A stretch of 26,018 nt of DNA from Geosiphon pyriformis (GCA_016748015.1 JAAOMT010000284.1:49999-76016), one strand, 5' to 3'; shown: positions 1 through 9,751, numbered from the stretch's first letter. The notes: generated from the sequence alone by a model not told the origin. Program-made: numbers and translations.

Positions 1-1
1 G

Positions 2-1862
2 ACAACTCCCCCAGTACCCAAGCAGAGCCCAGAAGAAAATGAATCAGATGAATCAGATGATAAAGAAAGTGAGGAAGAAGAAGAACAAGAAGAAACTGCT
101 GAACTTGCCTATACCATCTTCACCAGCAATAGCAAACCACTGGATAATGTCAAGGCAGATAAAAAAAGAATCATTGTCAATGGCAAGCTGATCTGCTGGC
201 CTTATTATGACATGCTTAGAAGAACCTTTGACAGAAAGCCAGGCAAGAAAGCCAAATACAGTTATTGGTGGCATGGTTCTTGTGCCCAGTGCTGGTGTGA
301 CAAACCCATTGTATTTTCCTAGCGATGAATGCATGTTCTGCCTGATCTATTACAAAGATTGGGAACCAATCAGCTTGATACCCCATAAAGAAATAAAAGA
401 AGTCCAAAAGTCCTTTGAAAATGAACCACCTGAAATCCAATCACTGGTTGTAGAACAAAGAGAACCCTCTCCAAAAAAAAGAAAGATAGACATTGAAAAT
501 CTGCTGGCTAAAAATAGCCCAGTTATCTCAAAAGAAGATGAACCTCCTAGACGTATACATGTTATACAACACATCATCATCACCAGAGAAACTTGCCCCA
601 TTTATTTGAAGCGCTATCAATCCAACTGGCACAATGATGAGTTTATCAAAAAGAAAATAACCCGAATGAAAAACCTTGAATTTATACAGGAAACCAAGAG
701 TGAATGGGCATTCCCAGTTGTAGTGGTATCCAAGAAAGAAGGAACTCTATGCTTTTGTGTTGACTATCGCCAATTAAATACCATTATTGAAAGAGACATG
801 TACCCACTTCCCAAGATTGATACAATACTAGACCAATTCTATGGTGCTGCTTTCTTCTCAACTATTGACTTAACTGCTGGATTCTGGCAAGTAGAGATGG
901 ATCCAGAAAGCAGAAAGAAAACTGCCTTCATCACCAAGTATGGCACCTACGAATTTACAGTCATGCCTTTTGGTTTCACAAATGCTCCTCCCATCTTTCA
1001 ATACTTAATGGACAAAGTATTTGAATCAGTAAAAGAAAACTTTGTTCTAGTCTACTTGGACGACATAATGGTATACTCAAAAACCTGGAATGAACACCTT
1101 GAACATCTACAAAAGATTTTTGACTTCCTTAGAAATTCTGGCCTCAAGATCAATTCAATCAAATCATTCTTTAGATGTCAATCCACCCAGTTCTTTGGCC
1201 ATCTTATTACAAAAGATGGAATCTTCCCTGATCCAGCCAAAATTGAAAAAGTTCAAAACATTAGACAACCAATAAATGTTCATGAACTATGCTCTTTTCT
1301 TGGTTTGGCCTCTTATTATCACAAGTTTGTCAAGGATTTCTCTAAAATTGCTGCTCTTTTCAATCAGCTACTTAGGAAAAATGTCAATTATTACTGGGGC
1401 ACTCATCAACAAAAAGCATTTGAAATTCTAAAGAAAAAACTGGTTACAGAACCCATCCTCATGTAACCTAATCTGGATCGACTTTTTATCCTCCACACTG
1501 ATACATCTGGCTATGGACTTGGTGCTGTTTTTTCCCAGAAAGATGAAGATAACAGAGAACATGCCGTAGCATATGCCAGTAGAACTCTCACACCAGCAAA
1601 AAAGAACTACTCAGTCATTGAGCAAGAATGCTTAGCAGTAGTTTGGGCTATCAACTACTGGGACAAATATCTTAAAGATGTAAAATTTTTGGTGGTAACA
1701 GATCATTAAGCTTTGGTTTGGCTATGCAACAAAAGAAACCTGGAACATAAATGGATAACTCGCTGAATACTCCACTTGGACAAATTTGACTATGACATTC
1801 AACACCACAAAGAAGCTAATTATCAAAATGCTGACACTCTCTCCAGACTTACCATCCAGTGA
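2..1862 (+). pseudogene. Pol relic A: Cys-rich segment, reverse transcriptase, RNase H
   Basis: The first 106 codons read in frame 2, with an acidic stretch (SEEEEEQEE) and a zinc-ribbon-like CAQCWC. Near 310 the reading moves to frame 0, where DECMFC supplies a further Cys pair. Next come a short basic PKKRK motif (residue about 90 of the frame-0 ORF) and a full RT: VDYRQLN, STIDLTAGFWQVEMD, MPFGFTNAP, and the catalytic YLDD in VYLDDIMVYSKT. RNase H follows in the same frame (HTDTSGYGLGA, IEQECLAVVWA, VVTDH, ending at NADTLSRL). Nonsense codons are TAA 1464-1466, TAA 1707-1709 (a position usually Gln in TDHQAL) and TGA 1764-1766 (usually Trp). RT catalytic residues look intact, but the protein is broken by the frame change and stops. 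Confidence 0.88.
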
Positions 1863-1954
1863 TAGTAAAACCCTCTCAAACCAAACCAACTTAATTATTT
1901 ATAACTCCCCCACAAACAAACACGATAATGGACTTGAACAACTACTCTGCCTTA

Positions 1955-3240
1955 ATGGAATTTTTGGGTAAAGGACAATACCCACCAGATTATACTTAAC
2001 AGCAAAGAGAAAATTTGTGCAAACAATCAAATTTTTATTTGATTCGCTAGAACCAGTTATATAAAAGAAATAGAAAAGATCTTGACTGCCCCCAAAGAGT
2101 CATCAGATTTGAAGAAAAAGAAATTGTGATCTACAATATGCACACTGATCCATTAGCTGGACACTTTGGAAAAACAAAAACAATCCAGAAAACTTTATCT
2201 CGCTATTATTGGCCTACCTTGGTAAAAGACATTGCTAAATACATCAAAACCTGTGATACCTGCCAAAGAAGAGGAAAACCCAATCACAAGGAAGATATCC
2301 ACCCAATCTCTGTTGGTCAACCATTTGACAGAATTGGTATAGATGTTGTTGGACCTTTAACAGTAACTCCTGATGGCAACAGATACATTATCACAGCTAC
2401 CAACTATCTTACAAAGTGGGTAGAAGCAAGAGCCACCCCAGATCAAACAGCAGTTTCAATTGCCAATTTCATTTATAAAGATATTATCTGTCACCATGGC
2501 TGCTCCAAAGAACTTTTATCTGATAGAGGAAGAGCTTTTTTCAGTACACTGGTTGAAGAACTTTGCAGAAAAATGGGAATATGTTATAAACTCTCTTTCT
2601 CTTATCACCCCCAAACAAATGACCTAGTAAAACGTTTTAATAGAACACTATGTGAAACCCTAGCCAAAACCAGTGAAGAAACCAACCTATGGGACAAAGT
2701 ATTGCCTTCAGCTTTGTTCACCTACAGAACTGTGAATCATGACATAACAAGTTATGAACCCTTTTATCTGCTTTATGGACGAATAGCAACTCTACCAATA
2801 GAAACGGATATAGAAACAATACTTTTTGAAGGAATAACAATAGGAAATTACAAGGACATTTTGCAAAGAAGACTTGGTACCATTCTTGACTCATTAGTAG
2901 AAGCACGGATAATTGCCTTTGAAAAGATAAAACAGTTCCAAGAGAAGCTCAAAAAGAAAAAGACTTATAAAACACTTTTCAAAGTATTGGTAACTTAGTT
3001 TTAGAATGCCATTCAGACAGAGACAATGTCTATGGTAATAAATTCTCCAGCCACTGGAAAAAACTTTTTATAATCAACAAAGTTTTGAACAATGGTTCAT
3101 ATATCCTACAAGATCAATATAGAACAATATTCAGTGATCACCCTGTTTATGGCACGCGACTCAAGAAATATCACAAACGACCTGATTGGTTATCTGTTGT
3201 GGTAATACCAACCCAAATGATCAGCAAAAATCAGATATAA
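1955..3240 (+). pseudogene. Integrase relic of element A
   Basis: Frame 2 from 1955 carries the integrase, after a frame change from the RNase H. Stops lie at 1997-1999 and 2048-2050. The long open part starts at 2126 with the zinc-binding HHCC module (MHTDPLAGH and CDTC). The core has Asp 1 in IGIDVVGPL (codon 2342-2344) and Asp 2 in LLSDRG (2522-2524). The position of the catalytic Glu reads YHPQTNDLVKRF, where the family normally has NGLVERF, so Gly became Asp (2621-2623) and Glu became Lys (2630-2632). Both are single G-to-A changes, and the enzyme should be inactive. The C-terminal SH3-like part (GNLVLECHSDRDN to RLKKYHKRPDW) is found in frame 1 from about 2986 to the stop at 3238-3240, so an indel lies near 2975-2990. 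Confidence 0.9.
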
Positions 3241-3281
3241 ATAAATGCACCATTCCCAAAACAAAGGTATCTTTAATTGAC

Positions 3282-3938
3282 ATGAACAATTATTTCCTGG
3301 ATCAAAACATTCAAAATGCTTTCTATACTCTCCATGAGTACTGGATCAAGAACTATCCAAATGCTAGTCTGACTATTGGAAAACAAACCACCATAACAGA
3401 CAACAGTGGAACTTACACTGTTATCAGACCAAAGAAAACAACTACCAGAAGAGAAAGAATTGGTGGCAAAATGAATAAATACCTGCTGGAAAGCATAACA
3501 GCAGTGATACTTTCACCTTCCAGCACAATTGGAAAAATGATACAAGAAATCTTGCCCATAGACAAAAACTTGTCATATGGAAGACAACTAGAACTCTATG
3601 GTCATCTTGGTGAAATCATAGAAGACATGAAGCTCATGAAGAAAACAACTTTAGAGATACAAGGGGAAATTTTGGGCATTATACGATTGGATGTCCCAAG
3701 AGTTTTGACCATTGCTAGAAGAGCCAGAACTCTTATATAAAGATTTGGTCTCTTGGATACAAAACTTATTTCACCTCAAGTATTATATACCCTATTCACA
3801 AAAAACTTCAACAAACTAGTTAGTTTTGAGTTAGACAAAACCCTTCATATAGACTATCCCATAAATAGCTTGATTTTGCTGGAGCTCAATCTTTTTGGAG
3901 AGGATGATGTTATAGTTGAAACCCATAGTTTTTATTAG
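3282..3938 (+). pseudogene. ORF3 of element A: unknown protein after integrase
   Basis: A reading frame lies between the integrase and the 3' LTR. I chose the ATG at 3282 (MNNYFLDQNIQ), 41 bases after the integrase stop; the frame is open back to 3186. It encodes about 150 residues to a TAA at 3738-3740, then continues in frame (RFGLLDTK to DDVIVETHSFY) to 3938, where it runs past the purine tract into the LTR. The inverted copy A' has CAA (Gln) where this copy has the TAA, so the stop is very likely a C-to-T mutation. The protein is Lys/Arg-rich, with PKKTTTRRERIGGK in the middle. I see no signal peptide, membrane segment or family motif. It is not a standard Ty3/gypsy gene and its function is unknown. 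Confidence 0.65.
3892..3907 (+). other. Polypurine tract of element A
   Basis: The purine run GGAGAGGATGA immediately precedes the LTR start TGTTATAG at 3908. The A' copy has the same layout (GGGGAGAATGA before TGTTACAG). This is the expected primer site for plus-strand DNA synthesis. Confidence 0.7.
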
Positions 3939-3994
3939 TTATCACATGTATTAGCCACTGATGTCATATAATTAGCCACCCTATTTTTAGATAG

Positions 3995-4114
3995 TGATTA
4001 TTGACCTGATCAATGACTTGACCATTGACCTGATTATTAATCTGATCATTGACCTGATTATTGATCTGATCGTTGACCTGATTATTGACCTGATCATTGA
4101 CCTGGTCGTTGATC
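3995..4114 (+). repeat. U3 tandem array, 10 x 12 bp
   Basis: Ten head-to-tail 12-mers of consensus TGATYATTGACC, partly alternating between TGATTATTGACC and TGATCATTGACC. The array ends 12 bp before the TATA box. It resembles a U3 enhancer made of repeated protein-binding sites. The A' LTR carries seven copies, so copy number varies. Confidence 0.9.
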
Positions 4115-4126
4115 ACTTTAGATAGC

Positions 4127-4134
4127 TATATAAG
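4127..4134 (+). promoter_or_regulatory. TATA box of LTR A
   Basis: TATATAAG lies just downstream of the 12-bp array and upstream of a TAGCTGTAGAAA motif. The A', B and C LTRs have a TATA box and a similar motif in the same arrangement. This is the likely start of retrotransposon transcription. Confidence 0.75.
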
Positions 4135-4633
4135 CGATAATTCTCTTAGCTGTAGAAAGACATGATCAAAGTAACGAAATAAACAATATCAATTACTTCC
4201 TTTCATAATTGCTTATTCCCCTTTCCTTACCTTCAAGTATTTACTTGTTGGCATTTACATATCTTATCTTTTCCCCTTCTTGATTTGTATTTGTTAGAAT
4301 TAGCCTGAGAAGCAATTGGCTTGCTCTTGTAATTTATTAAATAAAAAAATGATTGAAAAGTACAACGATACCTGTTATTGATTCTAAGAATTGCCAAGTT
4401 GAGGCATAGAATAATAGCAGTGGTGTTATCTTGTTGACAATCACAGACTATTCTTCTACCTTCAGATTTAAGAAAAGATTAGCAACTGTAATTTTTATGA
4501 GACTGATCACGCACATTGAATTCCTACTTATTCAATTCACTCCCTTATTGTAATTCCCTCTTTGTTTATTTTCATCACCATACAATACTGTTCTCTCTTG
4601 CTATCTGTTAGCTTGTTACTCCAACCCGTAACA

Positions 4634-6627
4634 ATATTATAAGCTGATCATCTTTGTGCTTGCAAGTTGGCTAGTCTGATTTTTGTAGCCATTCCAGCAA
4701 TATCATTACTGTTTAATCTAATTAACAAATCTGTAATCTTGCTTTTTACTTGTATATCATCAATTTTGAACAAGTTGTACAAAGATGAATGATGCATGGC
4801 ACTGGCTGGAAAATCTACTGAGAGGTTTGCTTTTTTTTTTACAGTGGCTGAGATCTTTGAGTTCTATCTTTTGGCCTAACTGTTTAGTATATGGGTCAAT
4901 TAAGATCTAAATTCTATCGCTAAACTAAGTACACTGTTAAAAATGTAAATTGCCTGTTTTTCAGTTATGTGTTTTTTCTTAATAACCCCATACACTGCTT
5001 CAATGTCAGATTTCATTATATTCAGCACAGTTTTATTTCTTCTATCTGTTTGAATTCATACTCTCAAATATTAGGTATATGTAAATGGATCCAGCAATTT
5101 TAAAGTTTGTTTGTTTGGTTCAAATTTTAGTGGCTCAACCAACACTGATTTCTTTTTGGAGGGTCTGATCACCATTGTTTCAGTCTTATCTAAGTTGATT
5201 TCAATATCCACCATTCTAAAAAAAAAGCTGGCTGTGTTCAGAATACTCTGCATTTTTTGTCTTAAGTTAGCTATCCACACTGTGTTATCGACAAAAGCAA
5301 GGTGGTTTACTAATGCCAGTAGAGATTGTGTGTCTGCTTGATTGTCCCACTTTTTTTATTCAGCTGTTAATTTGTATCCCTGACTGTAATTGGCTTGTTT
5401 TACTTTACACAGTAAGAGGTCATAAAAGATCTTCTACATAATAAGTGAGCTTGTTTCCTCTTGATCTAATCCATTCTGTACTTGATATTCATTACTTAAC
5501 CCAAATTCAGTTATGATCTTATTGCTTCTATTGTTGTGCATCAAGCCAAACAGCTCAGTAAACCTATTGTTCATTTTGATCCTTTTTAGTACAACTCCCA
5601 TGGGTTTCTATCCTACTGAGTTGTATGCTTTTTTCATGTCCTGAAATGTAAACCAAGTCTCATTCTCAAATTCTCTTGCATGCTTAGTAACAGCATTAAT
5701 CACATGAATTGGCACTGCTGTAGATGTATTCTTTAAAACTGAGGTGTTATAACTTTTTAGAACATTGTGGAGCTTACATGCATTTGATATTCTTGCAATT
5801 AAAATCTTTGTTAAGATTTTTCTAGTGCTTTCAATGAGTGTGATCGGTCTGGTAATGTCAATATTGCCACCCTATTCTTTTGGCTTTGGAATCAGTATGA
5901 CTTATGCTATTCTTTACTCCTCAGGTATGTTTGCTGCTTCTATGTAAGCATTAAGCAATGTTCTTAGTTTAGACTTGGTATTAGGCCCAGACTTCCTTCA
6001 AAGTTCAGCTTGTATGTCTAATGGGCCAGGGGCTTTGTTATAAAGTGTGTGGCTCAATATGTGTTTGAATTCCTCATTTGTTATTTCAGCCATCACACCA
6101 TCAAAGACATAATCTGGAATGCTCTCAATTGGCTTAAACCTGTGTTCCCAACTTTTCTAAAGTTCAGGTTCAAGAATTCTTGTTCTAGTCCACCTTTGAG
6201 CTTTTTTGTTTACTAGATTTTTGATTTCATTAAGATCATCATGAAATTTGCCTTTTTTTATAACATGATTCAGCACTATTCTTTGTTTTTTCCTGTTCAG
6301 AATGCTTTTGATCATTGCTCCTTTGCTTAGCTTAAAGTTTTGTTGTCTTTTAATGATATTGTTCACTATCTGTTTTTGCTGTTGTAGTCTAATCCTAGCA
6401 TGTAATATAGATCTGTATTCTTTTTTGATGCCTAGTAATTCTACAATAAGCTTATCTTTTGATAGAGTTATCAGATATGCATTATTTGTTTCAGGTTTCA
6501 ATTGTTTCCATTTGGCCAAGAGCTGTATAATATTATTATCATGCATATTTGCTTTTTTTTTTGTTAACATGTAGCCATGCTGGTTTTTTATTAGTTTAGC
6601 CACACTCAAAAAGCATGACTTTTTCAT
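4634..6627 (-). pseudogene. LINE-type (non-LTR) reverse transcriptase relic
   Basis: Read on the minus strand from 6627, one frame stays recognisable to 5071. It holds a Lys/Gln-rich linker, then RT blocks: APGPLDIQAEL, ITRPITLIESTRKILTKI, FQDMKKAYNSVG, GLDQEETSSLIM, and the active site LAFVDNTVWIA, followed by INLDKTETMVI. The order and motifs are those of non-LTR elements, not of LTR RTs. The active site should be FxDD; here the second Asp codon is Asn (5284-5286). At least seven in-frame stops occur, including two TAG codons where Trp is expected. After a frame change at the homopolymer near 4831-4840, the C-terminal region continues (DLLIRLNSNDIAG, TKIRLANLQAQ) up to the LTR A junction at 4634. 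I see no endonuclease domain upstream. Confidence 0.85.
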
Positions 6628-7002
6628 AAAGCCAACTCACCCAATAATCTAAATTACAAGATGTGGCTAACCACTAAGTGGCTATGCCCAACTACATACT
6701 AGTATAACCAGAAAATCTATAGGGTATTCCACTATTACATAAAGTAACTTTACCACAAAAAACATCAACTAGTATCTTATTACATCATGAAAATCTATCA
6801 TTCATCTTAACTTTGGATATGCTGCCACTATTACAACTATTTCCTGATATTATATGCATGTTGGACCCATTTGATGGATCTTTCTTATCTCTAATATCAA
6901 TACCTTCTGATTTTTCCCACTTAGTTTGTGCTTTGCAATGTTCTTCCGACAACTTATTTTTTGCTTGAATTACAGTCCATTTACACATCTTAATCATTAT
7001 AT
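6628..7002 (-). other. LINE 5' flank or older spacer, no gene recognised
   Basis: Between the LINE coding relic and the A' LTR there is an open stretch (6785-6997, minus, 70 codons) rich in Lys, Ser and Asn that matches nothing I know. It may be the upstream part of the LINE ORF in another frame, or unrelated DNA. A short palindromic pair (GTGGCTAACCAC) lies near 6663. The endonuclease domain expected upstream of a LINE RT is not visible here. Confidence 0.35.
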
Positions 7003-7513
7003 TGTTACAAGTTGGAGTAATAAGCTAATGGATAGCAAGGGAGAACAGGATTGTAAGGTGATGGAAATAATCAAAGGGAATTTAACTTCAAAAAGCAAAT
7101 TGAATAAGTATAGATTCAATGTGCGAGATCAGTCTTATAAAATATCTCAGTCACTATACTTTTCAAAGATAACTGGGGAATCTGAAGATAAAGAGATAAT
7201 CTATACTGTCAACAAATGATCACACTTGGTATAATTTTATGCCTCACATCAATGCTCTTAGAATTCAATATCAGGTATCAGATATACTCTTCAGTCACAT
7301 TTTATTCAATAATCTTCAAATGCTGCAATTACACATTTTCAGGAAAAAAATAGGTAAATCCCAACAAGTAGTTTTTTATTTTTAAGATGTTCAGATACTT
7401 AAAGATAGAGAAAAAGAAATTAATGATAAAAGAAGGATTGAGATGAAGTTGTTATTTTATTTCTTTATTTTTTTTGATTTTTACATGCTTTTCTACAACT
7501 AAGAGATTCATTG

Positions 7514-7521
7514 CTTATATA
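7514..7521 (-). promoter_or_regulatory. TATA box of LTR A'
   Basis: On the minus strand TATATAAG follows the 12-bp array and precedes TTAGTTGTAGAAAAG, as in LTR A. Confidence 0.7.
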
Positions 7522-7533
7522 GCTGTCAAAAGT

Positions 7534-7617
7534 GGTCAATGATCAGATCAATAACTAGGTCAATGATTAGGTTAATGATCAGGTCAACAGTTAGGTCATT
7601 GATCAGGTCAATGATCA
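7534..7617 (-). repeat. U3 tandem array of A', 7 x 12 bp
   Basis: Seven 12-mers related to TGATCATTGACC, read on the minus strand, more degenerate than the ten units in LTR A. Together the two LTRs show expansion or contraction of the array between copies of one family. Confidence 0.85.
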
Positions 7618-7705
7618 CTTACTAAAAATAGAATGGCTAATTTATGTAACATCAGTGGCTAATACATGTGATAATTAATAAGAAGTATAAGTTTCAACTG
7701 TAACA

Positions 7706-7930
7706 TCATTCTCCCCAAAGAGATTGAGCTCTGGCAAAATCAAGCTATTTATGGGGTAATCTATTTAAAGGGTTTTATCTAACTCAAAGCTAACTAGTTT
7801 GTTGAAGTCTTTTGTGGATAAGATATATAACACTTGAGGCAAAATGAGTTTTGTATCCAAGAGACCAAATCTTTGTATTAAAGTTTTGGCTTTTCTAGCA
7901 ATAATTAAAACTCTTAAGACATCTAACCAT
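7706..7930 (-). pseudogene. C-terminal fragment of ORF3, element A'
   Basis: Read from 7930 downwards, this is the counterpart of the last 75 codons of ORF3 in element A (LDVLRVLIIARKAKTLIQ, then RFGLLDTKLILPQVLY). It contains Gln (CAA) at the position of the premature TAA in element A, and has its own stop in the TL-IDYP region. It is cut off at 7930, exactly where the LTR of element B begins, so B inserted into this ORF. The upstream part of A' is not recovered elsewhere in the window. Confidence 0.8.
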
Positions 7931-8662
7931 TGTTATGGGTAAATTTGGTGGGTATGGGAAATGGTAACATTTGGTGCTTTCAATTATTAATGATGCGTCT
8001 TCCGTGTAATTCTGTTGGCTTAGTCTTGATTATCAGTCTATGAAGATCTATTCCTGGATGTGAATTTTATCTGTTGAGTTCTTTGGTTATAAGGCACAGA
8101 GTTGTTTTTCGTCAATTGCAATGTTTTTCATAAATATGAGCTTTCTTTTTCGAGCTAACGAGCGCAGTCGTTAGGGTCTGGCATTGTCTTTTTGCCCTTC
8201 TGGTAAGCTAACAAGATAATGTTAATATCCAAAACTTAGGGAAAGCTTCCCTCTTTTACCAGGCTATCACGAAGTCTATTCCCAGACAGTCAATTTTACT
8301 ATGTTGCTGCTCCACAAAAAAAAAAAAAAAAGAAAAAAAAAAAAAAGAGAGAAAAGATAAATTAGTATCATCAATCGCCATGATCAAGAGTGATTGGTTC
8401 AAATCATTAATAGGTTTGAGGCGGTTATGCTAAGAGCATCTGTTCTAGAATAGAGGTATGAGACAAGGGTTAATTCACGTAAATTTCACGAAGTTCGAGA
8501 ACATGAATTTGCAATTCTGATTTCTTTTAATAATTGGTTTATTTCAGGAGATGAAATAGGGAAGATAATAAAGGATAAAGGAATATGGATATTTTAATTT
8601 GTGGTTTAGAGGTTCGTATCTATTTTTTTTTCTCTGTCTTTTCTCATTTCTACAACTACTTG

Positions 8663-8672
8663 CTTTTATATA
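8663..8672 (-). promoter_or_regulatory. TATA box of LTR B
   Basis: On the minus strand TATATAAAAG is followed by GTAGTTGTAGAAATGAG, close to the post-TATA motif in LTR C (GTAGTGTTAGAAACAG) and LTR A. It lies about 90 bp downstream of the 10-bp array. Confidence 0.75.
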
Positions 8673-8760
8673 TTCTTTTGGTTTTACAGAATTGCTTTCA
8701 ATTGTCTCACTATTGCTAACTATTGCTTTGTTGTTTCTGTTATTGTTTTGTTTTTCTATG

Positions 8761-8950
8761 TTATCATTAGTTATCCTATATTATAACACGTTATCTGATG
8801 TTATTACATGTTATTCTGTGTTATCCTGCGTTATAACATATTATCCTACATTATTGCGCACTATTCTGTGTTATCCTGTGTTATAACACGTTATCCAACG
8901 TTATAATGCATTATCTAATGTTATTGCGCATTATTCTGTGTTATGTCACG
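8761..8950 (-). repeat. U3 decamer array, 19 x 10 bp
   Basis: Nineteen consecutive units of exactly 10 bp, almost all beginning TTAT on the plus strand (for example TTATCCTGTG, TTATAACACG, TTATTGCGCA, TTATTCTGTG). A higher-order period of about five units (50 bp) is visible, with an irregularity near the middle. No indel breaks the 10-bp phase. The position upstream of the TATA box suggests an enhancer with sites on one face of the helix. Confidence 0.92.
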
Positions 8951-9002
8951 TTTTGGTCATGTTTCTTCATAACTTTGAATCGGTTTTTCTACTCAGATAA
9001 CA

Positions 9003-9019
9003 TTATCCCTCTCTTTTTA
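9003..9019 (-). other. Polypurine tract of element B
   Basis: The minus strand reads AAAAAGAGAGGGATAA directly before the LTR start TGTTATCTG. This is the expected plus-strand primer site and fixes the LTR boundary. Confidence 0.75.
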
Positions 9020-9022
9020 AAA

Positions 9023-9751
9023 TTAAGCTCCTGCAAAACCGTATGTATCTGTTATCATGGCTTTGTTCATGTAATGTTCAATTGTTGTCTCAAGTATTGT
9101 TTTTTGTAGGTTTTCAAACTATTGATTGGTTATTTGTTCTATGCTGTTAACTGTTATGGTTTTCATAGATCCGTTTAGTAGTACATTTGGACAATGTTGG
9201 AAGACGGTGTATAGTCGGTATGCTGCTTTGTAATATAGGGTCAGGTTGTTTTTCTCTATGAATTTTTCTACTTGTTGTATTGCTTCTTTGTTAAACGTTT
9301 TCTAGCTGAGATCTTTGTATGATGTTTTCAAGTCAAGCTGTTTTCCAATTTTGTAGAACCAATAAGCTGGAGGAAGTCTTTCTTTCTATTTCTGGGCATT
9401 GTCAGGTGTCCACTCCCCTGTTTCAGAAAGTTCGGTCCCACGAACTAAAGCTTCTTTTATTTTTTCAAGCTTGGGGACCAAGTATCTTCTTTTGTAACCT
9501 TTTTCTCATTCTTTGCCTCCTTTTTTTCCACCCTCCACCTGAAGGCAATTTTTCCTCCCACATTGCTTTTCGGGTGGTGAATAGGGGAGGGAATGTTTAG
9601 TTCTAATTGAACTCTTATCCTCCTCTTTCCTGCTCTTATCTTTGTACCATATCTCTTTTTTATCAACTGTTATTTCTATTTGAGATGTCGATTTTTGAAT
9701 TGTTTCAAATAATTGTTTAGATAATTTTAAAATTTAATCTAAAAGGTCCAT
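9023..9751 (-). pseudogene. ORF3 of element B: unknown protein after integrase
   Basis: A single minus-strand frame of 242 codons starts at ATG 9751-9749 (MDLLD), 81 bases after the pol stop, and ends at TAA 9025-9023 beside the polypurine tract. Five in-frame stops interrupt it. Recognisable parts are a Lys-rich N-terminal third (EITVDKKEIWYKDKSRKEED), a middle segment (RRYLVPKLEKIKEALVRGTE), and a C-terminal half (AIQQVEKFIEKNNLTLYY, then AAYRLYTVFQHCPNVLL). The unbroken frame across the gaps and the exact fit between pol and PPT argue that it was a real gene. There is no signal peptide or transmembrane segment, so it is not an obvious env. I do not recognise the family. A short stretch (YTVF, PN, TITVNS) may match ORF3 of element A (YTLH, PN, TITDNS). 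Confidence 0.62.

Larger units (their letters stand above)
1..4633 (+). mobile_element. Ty3/gypsy LTR retrotransposon A, 3' portion
   Basis: The window opens inside the pol gene of a plus-strand LTR retrotransposon. In order I see a cysteine-rich segment, reverse transcriptase, RNase H, integrase with HHCC and DDE regions, a third ORF, a purine-rich tract and a 3' LTR ending at 4633. The order RT, RNase H, integrase is diagnostic of Ty3/gypsy (Metaviridae). Gag, protease, the primer site and the 5' LTR lie outside the window. Several in-frame stops and at least three frame changes make it non-autonomous. Its 3' LTR sits inside LINE sequence that continues at 4634. Confidence 0.9.
3908..4633 (+). 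repeat. 3' LTR of element A (726 bp)
   Basis: The boundaries come from aligning this segment by eye with its inverted copy at 7003-7705. Similarity starts at TGTTATAG and ends at CCAACCCGTAACA, giving 5-bp inverted termini TGTTA/TAACA typical of Ty3/gypsy LTRs. U3 carries a ten-copy 12-bp array and a TATATAAG box. An AATAAA signal occurs at about 4339. Downstream, LINE coding sequence resumes directly. Confidence 0.88.
7003..7705 (-). repeat. 3' LTR of inverted element A' (703 bp)
   Basis: On the minus strand it runs from TGTTACAG (7705) to CTTGTAACA (7003), with TGTTA/TAACA ends. It aligns along its length with the LTR at 3908-4633 but with clear divergence and indels, so it is a separate insertion of the same family. 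It carries seven 12-bp enhancer units and a TATA box. The last LTR bases abut ATATAATGATTAAG of the LINE flank. Confidence 0.85.
7931..9002 (-). repeat. 3' LTR of element B (1072 bp)
   Basis: On the minus strand it starts TGTTATCTGAG at 9002, just after a purine tract, and ends CCCATAACA at 7931. Bases 7931-8381 are repeated at 17062-17527 next to the PBS, which identifies them as the promoter-distal part of the LTR. The rest (8382-9002) contains the 10-bp array and TATA box and is missing from the 5' copy. A long poly-A/T tract lies at about 8317-8350. TGTTA/TAACA ends fit the family rule. Confidence 0.82.

Noticed and set aside
207-330. Start of the 419-codon frame at ATG 207 as the true pol start
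   Set aside because: Frame 2 upstream carries the protein-like Cys-rich sequence; the first 35 codons of the frame-0 ORF are an out-of-frame reading before the frame change near 310.
7931-8380. A 450-bp LTR for element B ending at CGCCA
   Set aside because: The purine tract plus TGTTATCTG at 9002, the TATA box and the array show the LTR is 1072 bp; the apparent end at CGCCA is the breakpoint caused by element C, and the shared T at 17527 supports this.
8761-8950. Decamer array as a CRISPR array
   Set aside because: Units are 10 bp with no repeat-spacer structure, and the site lies in an LTR of a eukaryotic-type element.
8599-9109. Two plus-strand ORFs (8599-8886, 8906-9109) as small hydrophobic proteins
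   Set aside because: They read through the U3 decamer array and T-rich LTR sequence of element B; the repeating Ile/Leu/Tyr pattern is an effect of the 10-bp repeat.
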